A stretch of 64,000 nt of DNA from Cryptomeria japonica (lineage: Eukaryota > Streptophyta > Pinopsida > Cupressales > Cupressaceae), in assembly GCF_030272615.1 (NCBI RefSeq), contig NC_081409.1, positions 876,873,594 through 876,937,593 on the forward strand. Reading direction: 5' to 3'. The notes beneath the pieces are model-generated. The model saw only the letters and a program-made list of their open reading frames with translations, was not told where the DNA came from and did not search any database. This document shows, piece by piece, positions 54,999-64,000 of this stretch (the first letter of the stretch is position 1; each line of letters opens with the position of its first letter). A program made the translations under genes and the position numbers.

Positions 54999-56092
54999 TG
55001 TATACACCTAAAAATTGGCTAGGAGTAATTAAATAAATATTTTATATTTATTTAATAAGTATTCTTCTATTAAATAGTTAATTTGAAAAGATTAATTTAT
55101 TTAATTCATTTTCATGTCTTTCTATTAATTAATTCATTTATCCTATTCTTCTAATTAATTAAATATCTAATGTTTAATTATCTCCTCCAAGCAATTAAAT
55201 ATCTAATATTTAATAGTTATTCTCCTATCCTATAGTCTCAAATATTAAATAATTCCTAAATTATTTAATCCCTTATCCAACTCATTCTTCCATCTCCACT
55301 TCATCTTTCCTTTGCCAACTCATCCATCATGTGGCTAAGAAAATTAATATTTCTTAAATATTAATTTATCATTTATATTCAACTTCCAAACTTAATGAAA
55401 ATTGTGTACGTACACAAATTTCATAATCATCTTCTATATTCTCTCCAACACCCCCTACATCTTAGGAAGGACTTGAGTCCACTTGTCCTACCATGCCTAA
55501 ATCTTATACAACCATCCCTAGATTCTCTCAGTCAGCAACCTAGTCAAGGTGAGATGAGTGACACTTGTCTTCTCCTTCCCTCTTTCTCTCAACCTTCATC
55601 TTTGCTCACAACCATCCAAATCTATAGATTTGATCAGGACCATTGATCTGAGCCACATCATCTAATCCTCTCAAAGTCTGACTTCAAGAGACTGCAAGTG
55701 CATTTTGCAAGCTAATCATATGCATCCATGAGCTTTTGAAGCAAATAAGCAATAGCAAATATCATATAGCATTTTAGCATAATCATTTTAGCTTAATCAT
55801 GTAGCATTTGCATATCATAGTATTAGTTAACTACAAATTATCAGTCCATTCTTTATATGCCATCTTGGAAGCAAACAGTGCATTGTCTGAGAGCACACCA
55901 TTTGCAACCAGGAACAATGGAGTTAGGACACAATGAGACATAAGCCATGAAGGTAAAATAATGTTTTATTTTAATATGTATTTCATGTAGTTTCATTGGT
56001 TGAATTTGGATTTCCTGTAACATTTCCATTTGTATTTTGTGAAACTAACTTATTACAAGTAACATTCTAAGGATGAAATTCAAGCTCACACA
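54999..56092 (+). repeat. Ret-8 5' LTR
   Basis: 1,094 bp from TGTATACACC to CTCACACA, ending three bases before the primer site. The first 200 bases are very AT-rich; 55028-55040 and 55044-55056 are a perfect 13-bp inverted repeat. The left edge is fixed by loss of homology to the Ret-4 LTR ORF at 54999. Confidence 0.85.
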
Positions 56093-56095
56093 TTT

Positions 56096-56113
56096 TGGCG
56101 CCCACCGTGGGGC
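56096..56113 (+). other. Ret-8 primer-binding site
   Basis: TGGCGCCCACCGTGGGGC, the classic form of one group of Tat-type Gypsy primer sites, and different from the Ret-4 site. Confidence 0.9.
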
Positions 56114-56213
56114 GGGACCTCACATATACCTTTAAAAATCTCACAAAAGTAAAATTAACGCGTTTGTAATGCAAATTCACGCATGTGTGAATTTTGACAA
56201 TGCTTTTGTTTGA

Positions 56214-56460
56214 TAGGTTAGCGCATTTGCATCATAGGTTAGAGCATATGTCATGTAGGTTAGCACTTTTGTCTGAAAATCTGCACATTTGCATCATAGG
56301 TTAGCGCATTTGCATCACAAGTTAGCGCATTTGCATCACAGGTTAACGCTTCTGAACATAGGTTAGCACTTTTGTAATGCAGGTTAGCGCATTTGATAGA
56401 TGGGTTAGCATACTTGACAATTGTTTTAGCGCATATGTTCTCTAAGATAGCGCATTTGAA
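56214..56460 (+). repeat. Minisatellite of GTTAGCGCATTTGCATCA type
   Basis: About a dozen imperfect units of 18-24 bp, each with 'ggttagcgcattt' or a close variant, some followed by 'gcatca'. They start just after the primer site region and fill about 250 bp. Confidence 0.85.
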
Positions 56461-56510
56461 ACAAAGTGCAAAATTTTAATCAAATCTTGAAATTAGGCTT
56501 GTGCAAGGGT

Positions 56511-56602
56511 AATATATATGGAATATAACTTAAAGTATAAGTGACATTTTCTCTTCTTTTTTCTCTTTTCACTTATACTTTAAGTTATATTCCATATATA
56601 TT
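56511..56602. repeat. Perfect 33-bp inverted repeat (hairpin)
   Basis: 56511-56543 and 56570-56602 are perfect reverse complements over 33 bases, with a 26-base pyrimidine-rich loop. In RNA this would form a very stable stem in the leader. Confidence 0.95.
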
Positions 56603-56884
56603 GTCAGGATGTTTGAGAGGGGTTTCAGACCTCTAGGAGTTATAATGCAAAATCTAGTTTTTGGAAGATCCTCCAAATTTCAGACTTAGTCAAATTTTAG
56701 GGCATTTTAGAATCAGGAGTGAAAAGTTTGTAACTGTAATTTGAAATTAGGCTTGTAGAAGCCCACCTAAGGTTTTGGATTTTCACTAACTTCTTTTTTT
56801 ATTGCAAGTTTCTAACAATTTCTTACAGATTTGGAGGAGTTAAGTTAGGATTTAGTGATTTCTTTTCTAGCTTTTTCAAAGTTG

Positions 56885-57160
56885 GTTAAAAAGAACTCAT
56901 ATTTCCTTTTGGGTAAAAAGAACTTCATTTTTCAATTTGGTGTTCTAAAAAGTACCTCACTTGTTTTTGGGCTCTAAAAATAATCACATTTGCAAGGTAA
57001 AAAGAACAAAAAATCAAACTTTTACTTTCTTGCAAAGTTAGGATTCACACCTCAAATTTTGGGCTCTAAAAAGAACAACAATCTTTCATTTTCTTGCAAA
57101 GGTAAAAAGCATAATCAATCTTATTTTTGTAAGTTAAAAAGAACAATCAACTTGTCCATT
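56885..57160 (+). repeat. Interspersed AAAAAGAAC words in the Ret-8 leader
   Basis: At least seven copies of 'taaaaagaac' or a near variant occur at intervals of about 30-40 bases, several preceded by 'gggctc' or 'aaggt'. It looks like an eroded tandem repeat. Confidence 0.65.
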
Positions 57161-58845
57161 CCTACGAGGCAAGTTACTTTTTGCAACGATTTTCATTTTG
57201 TTGACCAGGATTTCCAATTCCTAGTTTATAAAATCATTTGCTATGAAGGGCTAAAATAAACACCATGCTTGTTGGAGCAACATCTCCAAGTAGAGGATAG
57301 ATCACATTGCTATGGAAAGTTAAAAAGAACACTTATATTTCATGTCTCGAAAGTGGTAGGTATATGCTCTCCCCTTAATTGGGTGACCAAAAAGCCAAAC
57401 CCACTCTTTTATGCTTTCTTTACTTTCAAGCAATTAAAATCCTTTAGAGGGCCTGCTTTCCTGAGCTGCCTTGAGGGGGCCAGTGAGAGGGAAATGACCT
57501 AAATTGGAAATAGGCTAATACCGAGTCCTTCCAATCCACTATAAATAAATTGTGTTTGTGACAAAAGTTCAAACAAGATGTGTTGATAAGTTTATACCGA
57601 CACTATGTTTCCCCATAAACCCTATGGAGCGTAACCTTTATAGGCTGGGAACCTTCTGTATTTACAGAGCTGAAAGTGCCACATGTATGGCCACATGACC
57701 AGAATCCTTTACTAAAAACCACTTGTACTAGTTGCCGAAAACCTTCTAGTTGTTGGCGCAGGAGGTCGGACCTCTAAAGCGGTAAACATACATACAGTTC
57801 CTAGTAGAGATATAAAGTTTGCCATGGGGAGATTTCATGGAAAGTGGTGCTTGGCTGCCCCAAAGAAGTGAGTGTCGAGGGTGGAGATAGTGGGGTCAAG
57901 CATCTAAATATCCACTTTGAATAGCGTAGCCTCAAGGGAAACCCCATGTGAGATTCAACAACTATTGTCTCAGCCTGCCATAGGGATTGTCCTTGCTTGT
58001 GCTTTTCATTTATTAAAAATTGTGTCTTATATGTCTTTTACTTGTTCCAAATGGTCAAAAATTGAAGAAAATTATCATCTATGAAAGATCAAAAATCAAC
58101 AAGTTACTGAAAAAGTGTGATCAAAAGGGTAAAACAAAAAGCATTCCAACACTTGAAACATCAAATCAAAATCAAAGTATCAAAATATCAAAATATCAAA
58201 ATAATTCTTGAGGTAGGTTTTGTCTCTAAACCATCACGTATTTTCACACTAGCTCAAACAACTAGGTTGCTAATCCTACAAGTTATTCCCAAAAAGGTTC
58301 TATAAACATCAACATTCAACAAGCCATTGATTCAAACATCTTAAGTGCAAAAATCAACATCCTTGTCAAGTCTCTCATCAGGATAATCAAATCCTCTATC
58401 ACGAAGCTTGATCAATCTATACTAGGTTCCTAATCTTGGATATATCTTTCCTATTTTGAACTTAGGTTACATCAAAACCAAAATTGCACCAACATTGGAA
58501 TCAATTAAACTTGTAAACTGTCAAATGCTTATATGACTTTTAAGTATCACCTTAAGAAAAGAAAACCCAGTTACAAATCTACTTAGAAGAGAATAAGATT
58601 CTTGTATATCAATCGCAAGATCTTACTGAAACATAGGACATTCCTACACCGTTTTCATCACTACTTATGTGGCTACGTTACAGAATTTGATGATGAAACT
58701 CTGCAAAGACGTGCTTTTCAACAAAGAGACATTTTATCCCAATGAACAAACAATAGTGGTAAGATCAATAAAGCATATCTTCCTAAGCCAATAATCACCT
58801 ATTGACCTTGTCCTTGGGAACTTTTGACAACTTTGAAATAAACAC

Positions 58846-60603
58846 ATGCCAGTTTGGACTAGAGCCCAACATGAACAACTTAGAAAACAACAACAAATGG
58901 AGGAAGAAGATACTCATGTATTCCACACTTTTGGATTTACCATTGTTGACAAAAAAGCAGTCAATAGCACCATTAGAAACCTTGAACAAGATTTCAAATT
59001 TGATAGGCTAATGGAAAAATTGTTGGCAAAACAAAAAGAGAAATATCTCTTGATGTTGGTAAAATATGGATCTAAACTACCACAAGACTTTAACATAGAA
59101 AGCTTAAAACAAGACGCAGAAGCAAGTAACACCCAAAACACAGAGGAGCCGAATAGCGAAGATGTGAATAAAGAAAGCAATGAAGAAACAAGGAAGGAAA
59201 AGGATGGCAAAAGAAAAGAACGTAATGATAAAAGAAACAATGTGGATAATCCATTATCAAACCTTACTCAAAAAATCCAAACTCTACAACAACAGATACA
59301 AGACATGCAAAATGGGACAAGTTCCAAGAAGTATTCACTAGAAGACATATGCCCATATCCCTTTGATAAAAATCTGAATATGATACCATTTCTGCAACAT
59401 TGCGAGATCCCTAAATATGACAAATACGATGGAAAATCTGATCCTCAAGATCACATTAGGGAGTTTTGTACTATGAGCATGGAATTTTCTCATGATGAAA
59501 CTTACCTTATGCATCTTTTTCCTAGGAGTTTAAATGGACAATCAATGGAGTGGTTTTCAAGATTACCATCCGGAATCAAATCCTTTGAAGAACTTGTGAA
59601 TAGATTTATTTCACAATATTCCTACAATATAAGGAATGAAATAACAATGCTAGATCTTTGCAATGTTAAACAAAAGAATGGTGAATCCTTTATGATCTTC
59701 TTACAATGATGGAAACACATGTTTAATAGATATCCCTGGGATGTACCTGATCAAGAAAAAATGGACATATTCATTGATAATCTTATCAGTGAAATGAGTT
59801 ATTGACTAAGAATGCAATGTCCTCCCTCTTTTGCCAAAATGATCGAAAATGGTCTAAAAATAGAGAACGCAATGGTAAAGAAAGGAGAACTAAAACTTTA
59901 CAACAATTCATACAACAACAACAATGACAAACCCAAGTTCTGGTCAAAGAATAGGAATGTCAGCAATGAAGGAAATGATGATAACAATACTACAAAACAA
60001 CAACAACCAATTTTCAATCTATCAAGTCAAATCCCAAGTAACAACAATCTATAAAACAATAAAGCCAAGTCATTTTTCTCTAATCCTTGGAGAAAATTCA
60101 CAAATATTGGAGAATCTTTAGAATCATCTCTAAAAACTTTGCTTGCTAATAAATTGATTGTTCTACCAGAAGCAAGAATTTATGAACCACCAGTCAAACC
60201 AAATTGGTGGAATGATAATCATTTTTGCAATTATCATCGGAATAAAGGACACCTAACAAATGATTGTCAAAGATTGAAACACATTATCCAAGATCTAATT
60301 GATAATGGAACCATCATGGTGGATAACAATAAGATGAACGAATCACACTTGGATTTTAAAACTCCACTTCCAAACTATGATAAAGGTGAATCATCCCAAT
60401 TGGAAACCAACAAAGAAAAAACCAAAGTAAATTACACTTATACATACGATGATGTAGTAAATGTGATCATTGTTAACAAAAATCAATCTTCAGAACCAAT
60501 CAACGTTATCACAAGAAGCAAAGAAAAGGTTACCTTTCTAGGTATAGCAAAAGACTCAACATCCACATCACAACAATACAATTTAGTAGATAAATTACAA
60601 TGA
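58846..60603 (+). pseudogene. gag: Ret-8 gag
   Basis: 58846-59709 (287 codons open): a K/E-rich N-terminal region with coiled-coil character, then the Tat gag capsid blocks ending PFDKNLNMIPF, PKYDKYDGKSDPQDHI, MHLFPRSLNGQSMEWF, RFISQYSYN and MLDLCNVKQKNGESF. Stops follow near 59709, 59803 and 60052 in the same frame. 60139-60603 continues with the modified knuckle FCNYHRNKGHLTNDC near 60225. The order and motifs are those of the Tat lineage. Confidence 0.9.
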
Positions 60604-60648
60604 ATACCCACTCAAATATCAATTCTATAACTTCTCAAGATTTCACCT

Positions 60649-61917
60649 ATGCATAAGGAAATTTTGGAGAAAGCTTTAGTGGAAACAATGGTTTCAAAAG
60701 ATTTGGATATAGATCAGTTCCAAAACATGGTAGGACATCTTATAGCTCCTCATTGCTTATCATTTTCTGAAAATGATGACGCATCCTTACAACATCCTCA
60801 CAATGCTCCTTTATATGTTGAAGTCTCCATTAATAAAACTCATGTCAAATGTGTACTCATAGATGGAGGAGCTAGCTTAAACATTTGTGCATTAAGTTTG
60901 ATAAAAGCTTTGGGATATTCAGAGAATGTAGTGGACCCGAAAAAGAAAATAACCATCAAAGCTTACGATGAAGCAGAACGTTCTTCTAAAGGAACTGTTG
61001 TGCTACCAATAAAGATAGGACCCATGGAAAAGGATACATTGTGTCAAGTTTTAGACTTGAATCTCTCTTACAACATTCTTCTGGGAAGACCCTGGATTCA
61101 GAAGATACAAGCAGTTCCTTCTACATATCATCAATGTGTAAAATTTCCTCACAAAGGGCAAGAGATCACTATAATTTCAGATTCTAGTCAATATTGCAAT
61201 AATTTGAAGCCAACACAAGATACAAGAGTTCCACATAACAGAGAATTAGTATATCCTACTAAAGAAGTTCAAGCAACGTTAAGGGAAACTTTTGAAGAAA
61301 AGCTCAAGTTAAATGATGAAGGAATGGGAAAGCATTCTTTGAATAATTTTCCACTCTCCCCTAAGTCATATGGAAAACCTACAGATATTCAATCACAAAC
61401 ATCAAGCAAATCAAAACATATGTTTAAAGGAACCTTTGTTAGTGCTGGAACCCTTGAAGAGGAAAATGAAGACAAAGACATTCTTGGTTGGTTATACAAA
61501 GATGAAGATAAAACTATAGCAACAGTAGTAGAAGTCAATATTCCCATAAAACAATATGGCAAAGGATATGAAATCATGCAAAAGATGGGATATGAAGGAA
61601 AAGGACCAATTGGTAAGCAACATCAGGGAATTTCAGAACCTATTTGTCCGCACTCACAATCCACAGAAGATAAATCTGGTTTGGGATACCTAAAGTCTAA
61701 TCAAAAGCAACACCAAACTCAACAACAAAAATGGAGAAAGAAATCAGTCTCTAAAGGAGACAATTGGCAAGAAAAGCTACATCAAGCGGTTGAAACAGTA
61801 ACCAATAAGCAAAAGAAGCAAGAAGAACATGAAAAGAAAGAAGAGAAGATTATCATCCCGGGTAATGAAAAAATCTTGTCAACAAGTTCTGAAAATACAA
61901 ACAAAGGCAAAATTTGA
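60649..61917 (+). CDS. pro: Ret-8 protease with G-patch domain (422-codon open frame)
   Basis: Open frame of 422 codons, in the gag frame. The aspartic protease has LIDGGASLNI near residue 72 (active site DGGA at 60862-60873) and YNILLGRPWI near residue 143. A linker follows, then a G-patch at about 61555-61645 (GYEIMQKMGYEGKGPIGK). G-patch domains bind RNA and are known in some retroviral and Tat-type polyproteins. The C-terminus is K/E/Q-rich. It would process the polyprotein; the stop upstream at about 60603 separates it from gag. Confidence 0.85.
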   Translation: MHKEILEKALVETMVSKDLDIDQFQNMVGHLIAPHCLSFSENDDASLQHPHNAPLYVEVSINKTHVKCVLIDGGASLNICALSLIKALGYSENVVDPKKKITIKAYDEAERSSKGTVVLPIKIGPMEKDTLCQVLDLNLSYNILLGRPWIQKIQAVPSTYHQCVKFPHKGQEITIISDSSQYCNNLKPTQDTRVPHNRELVYPTKEVQATLRETFEEKLKLNDEGMGKHSLNNFPLSPKSYGKPTDIQSQTSSKSKHMFKGTFVSAGTLEEENEDKDILGWLYKDEDKTIATVVEVNIPIKQYGKGYEIMQKMGYEGKGPIGKQHQGISEPICPHSQSTEDKSGLGYLKSNQKQHQTQQQKWRKKSVSKGDNWQEKLHQAVETVTNKQKKQEEHEKKEEKIIIPGNEKILSTSSENTNKGKI

Positions 61918-62769
61918 ACAAGATATTCCAAAGGCAGTAAAAATAGAAATGACAGAAATCAGAGAACTTTTTGCACCATACGACATTCCAGTATGGTATA
62001 GTGGAGTAATCTTAGATTAGGATTTAGAGACAGATTCCAATGAGTATGAACGAGGACCAGATGTCTTATCTACTACATCAAGTAAAGAACACAATGAAGA
62101 TCAAGTAGCTATCACAAAAGAAGACTTGTTTATTACAGAACAAAAGATAAAATTAGAAAGAAGACGAGAAAATCAAAATTCAAAGAAAAGAGGTGTATGC
62201 AAAAAGAAAAGAGAATGACAAAAATAGCGACACAATGACACAAGAAGTGCAAACAAGGATCAGATATGCAAGAACCATAGAAGAAATAAGAGATAGTTAA
62301 GTTGGATTAACCATTAGTCTAGAAGAAGTTGAGTTTGAAAGGAGACAAAATCTATTAAAAGAATCCTCTTTATCATGTACACAAGTATATCAGCTCCAAA
62401 ATGCAAATGAAGTCAATCAAGAAGAAATTTGCAGTATCAAAGACATGTGTGTTGATATAATTCATTTATTTAAGGGACAAACATCAATTGAAGAACCACT
62501 TGAGTGTGAACTACAAAATGCTAATATTAATCTTGTTAAGACTAATTCGGAAATGCTTGAGAAAGACAATCCTCAAAAACATCTAATCTATGATAATACC
62601 TATTCTATGATAAATTATGATCATTATGTCATGAACATTGAAACACCTAATGATGACAGTGATTATGATTTACCCCTTCTTCATCCTGAACTAATTGGTT
62701 GGGATAATTTAGACAACCCTGAACTAAATGTATTTTCCAATGATCATGACTTAGCTGTGTACCTTAACG
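61918..62769 (+). pseudogene. pol: Ret-8 linker between protease and RT
   Basis: The frame shifts near 61890-61910 and again near 62440. 61829-62020 carries an MTEIRELFAPYDIPVWYSG stretch that Tat polyproteins have between G-patch and RT. 62445-62861 is an acidic 138-codon stretch with no domain. Stops and shifts make this part non-functional. Confidence 0.65.
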
Positions 62770-63799
62770 TTGTTGATCCCATCCATCCTAAAATATCTTC
62801 CACTACAGAATCAAGTGATGTTTCTCATAGTCAGGAAAATGCCAAAGTTTTTAGTAAGTGAAATAAAACAAGGAAAGAGACCTATTGTTGAAAACCATTT
62901 CATGGCAACATTAGATCAATCAAAAGAAAAAATAAAGGACGTATCTGATGGTGAAAACCTCCTTGAGGTGCCAGAAGATGGAAAGTTTGACATTTTTCCT
63001 GAATATTTTCAAGAGAGATCTGCTATCCTGATAGAACCAACAGAAGCGGTAAACATTGATACATCAACGGATCCTAGAATACTTCATTTTGCTACCTCAT
63101 TATCAGAAAGAGAGAGGAAAGAATACATGGAATTCTTTAAGCAAAGACAAATAAATTTTTCTTGGTCTTATGCAGATATGCCAGGGCTTAATCCAGATCT
63201 TATCATGCATCATCTTAATGTGGATTTAAAAGAAAAACCTGTTAAGAAGAAGCTAAGAAAGATTCACCCACATATTGCTCACCTTGTAAAAACTGAGCTC
63301 AAGAAACTATTGGAAGTGGGTTTCATAAGACCAGCGGCTTATCTAGAATGGGTTTCAAGTATTGTACCAGTATCAAAACCAGATAAGAGCAGAAGAGTCT
63401 ACACAGATTTCAGAGATCTGGATAAAGCATGTCCAAAAGATGATTTCCCTCTACCAAACATTGATATCATAGTAGACTTGTCAACAGGACATGAAATGTT
63501 TTCATTAATGGATGGCTTCTCAGGATATAATCAAATAAAAATCACACCTGAAGATCAGGAGAAGATAGATTTCACCTATGCATGGGGAAGATACTGCTAG
63601 AATGTTATGCCATTTGGGCTTAAGAATGCAGGAGCGACTTATCAAAGGGCTATGATGACAAATTTTCATGACATGATACATACATTTATGAAAGATTATG
63701 TCGATGATATACTTGCAAAATCTCACACAAGAAAAGAACATTTGAACATTCTAAGCAAGATTTTTGACATGTTGGAAAGATATTGTAGACACCTAAAAA
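62770..63799 (+). pseudogene. pol: Ret-8 reverse transcriptase, 3' truncated
   Basis: Gypsy RT blocks in order: MHHLNVDLKEKPVKKKLRKI, GFIRPAAYLEWVSSIVPV, YTDFRDLDKACPKDDFPLP, FSLMDGFSGYNQIKI (first aspartate), one TAG at 63598, MPFGLKNAGATYQRAM, and DYVDDILAKS (catalytic pair). The homology stops at about 63799, inside the region after YVDD, where RT normally continues for another 60 or more residues. Confidence 0.9.
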
Positions 63800-64000
63800 T
63801 GGTCAACGCTTGTGGAGTCATGCTTTAACATTTGCGCATTGCCTCATTTTAGGTTTTTGCGTCGCATTAACATTTCCTCCTATGTCACGCACTTGGTTTT
63901 TATCATTTGCGAACATCGAGTCATTCTTCTACATTCTTCATTTGTCTCGCTCTCGAATTTGGTCTTGTTGACAACACTATCCAGTCATGATTTTAATCGA
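63800..64000. other. Ret-9: start of a further insertion
   Basis: RT homology ends and a sequence beginning TGGTCAACGC takes over. TG at the break fits an LTR start. It has several CG-containing words (TTTGCGCATTG, TTTGCGTCGCATTAAC, TCACGCAC) unlike the AT-rich RT region. It runs off the window, so the type is not proven. Confidence 0.4.

Larger units (their letters stand above)
56114..58845 (+). other. Ret-8 long leader, no gene seen
   Basis: 2.7 kb without a supported coding region. It holds a minisatellite (56214-56460), a perfect hairpin (56511-56602) and a run of AAAAAGAAC-type words (56885-57160). A GC-richer stretch with 'ggcgcaggaggtcggacctc' lies near 57755. Long structured leaders are usual in Tat elements. 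Confidence 0.7.
54999..63799 (+). mobile_element. Ret-8: Tat-type Gypsy retrotransposon, 3' end missing
   Basis: Inserted into the Ret-4 3' LTR ORF after CCAAC. It has an LTR (54999-56092), primer site, 2.7-kb leader, gag, zinc knuckle, protease, G-patch and RT. The RT is cut at 63800. The rest is either outside the window or lost. Confidence 0.85.

Noticed and set aside
56214-56460. CRISPR-like array
   Set aside because: Units are adjacent and diverged, without unique spacers, and the DNA is plant nuclear retrotransposon sequence.

Overview
This window is nuclear DNA of a seed plant with a large, repeat-rich genome. It contains no recognisable host gene. Nearly every base that can be assigned belongs to LTR retrotransposons nested inside one another, most of them decayed. 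Gymnosperm origin is plausible because of the old, deeply nested Copia and Tat/Gypsy elements and the AT-rich background, but the sequence does not prove it. I use local names Ret-1 to Ret-9.

Layout. 1-5412: Ret-1, a decayed Copia element on the minus strand that runs off the left edge; it sits in the LTR of Ret-2. 5413-6031 and 13768-about 16250: Ret-2, a plus-strand Copia element (LTR end, PBS, leader, gag with coiled coil and knuckles). 6032-13762: Ret-3, a full-length minus-strand Copia element with two 1.5-kb LTRs and target-site duplication ATCCC; three catalytic acidic residues are lost. 16860-18353: a solo LTR of the Ret-3 family with target-site duplication AAAAG. 18359-19376: a gag scrap and non-coding remnants. 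19377-beyond 54998: Ret-4, a plus-strand Tat-type Gypsy element with LTRs of about 6 kb. Its 5' LTR is split (19377-20815 and 34397-38853), its interior carries gag, protease, an RNase H, RT-RNase H and integrase (38854-53360), and its 3' LTR starts at 53361. Inside the 5' LTR lie Ret-5 (20816-30874, a minus-strand element with gag and a 1.1-kaa accessory ORF but no pol, plus a fused partial second copy) and Ret-6 (30875-34396, a 5'-truncated plus-strand Copia element). Inside the Ret-4 integrase lies Ret-7 (44657-51266), best read as a 6.6-kb solo LTR of another family, with target-site duplication ATATG. Inside the Ret-4 3' LTR lies Ret-8 (54999-63799), a second Tat-type element with 1.1-kb LTR, long leader, gag-protease-G-patch and RT; it is cut at 63800 by something new (Ret-9).

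Main discovery candidate. The giant LTRs of Ret-4 and Ret-7 each contain, wholly inside the LTR, one single-frame ORF of about 1,200 codons. Ret-5 carries a 1,119-codon ORF of the same layout in the place where pol should be. All three have an alpha-helical N-terminal half, a charged low-complexity middle and a coiled-coil C-terminal part. All three show a similar short motif about 100-125 residues from the start. In both Ret-4 LTRs the ATG sits 15 nt after a splice-acceptor-like tract and downstream of a TATA box. I know of no function for this protein family.

Decay. Most frames are intact except for in-frame stops. Four stops can be checked directly against a sister copy in this window, and all four are CAA/CAG to TAA/TAG changes, as expected from cytosine methylation and deamination.
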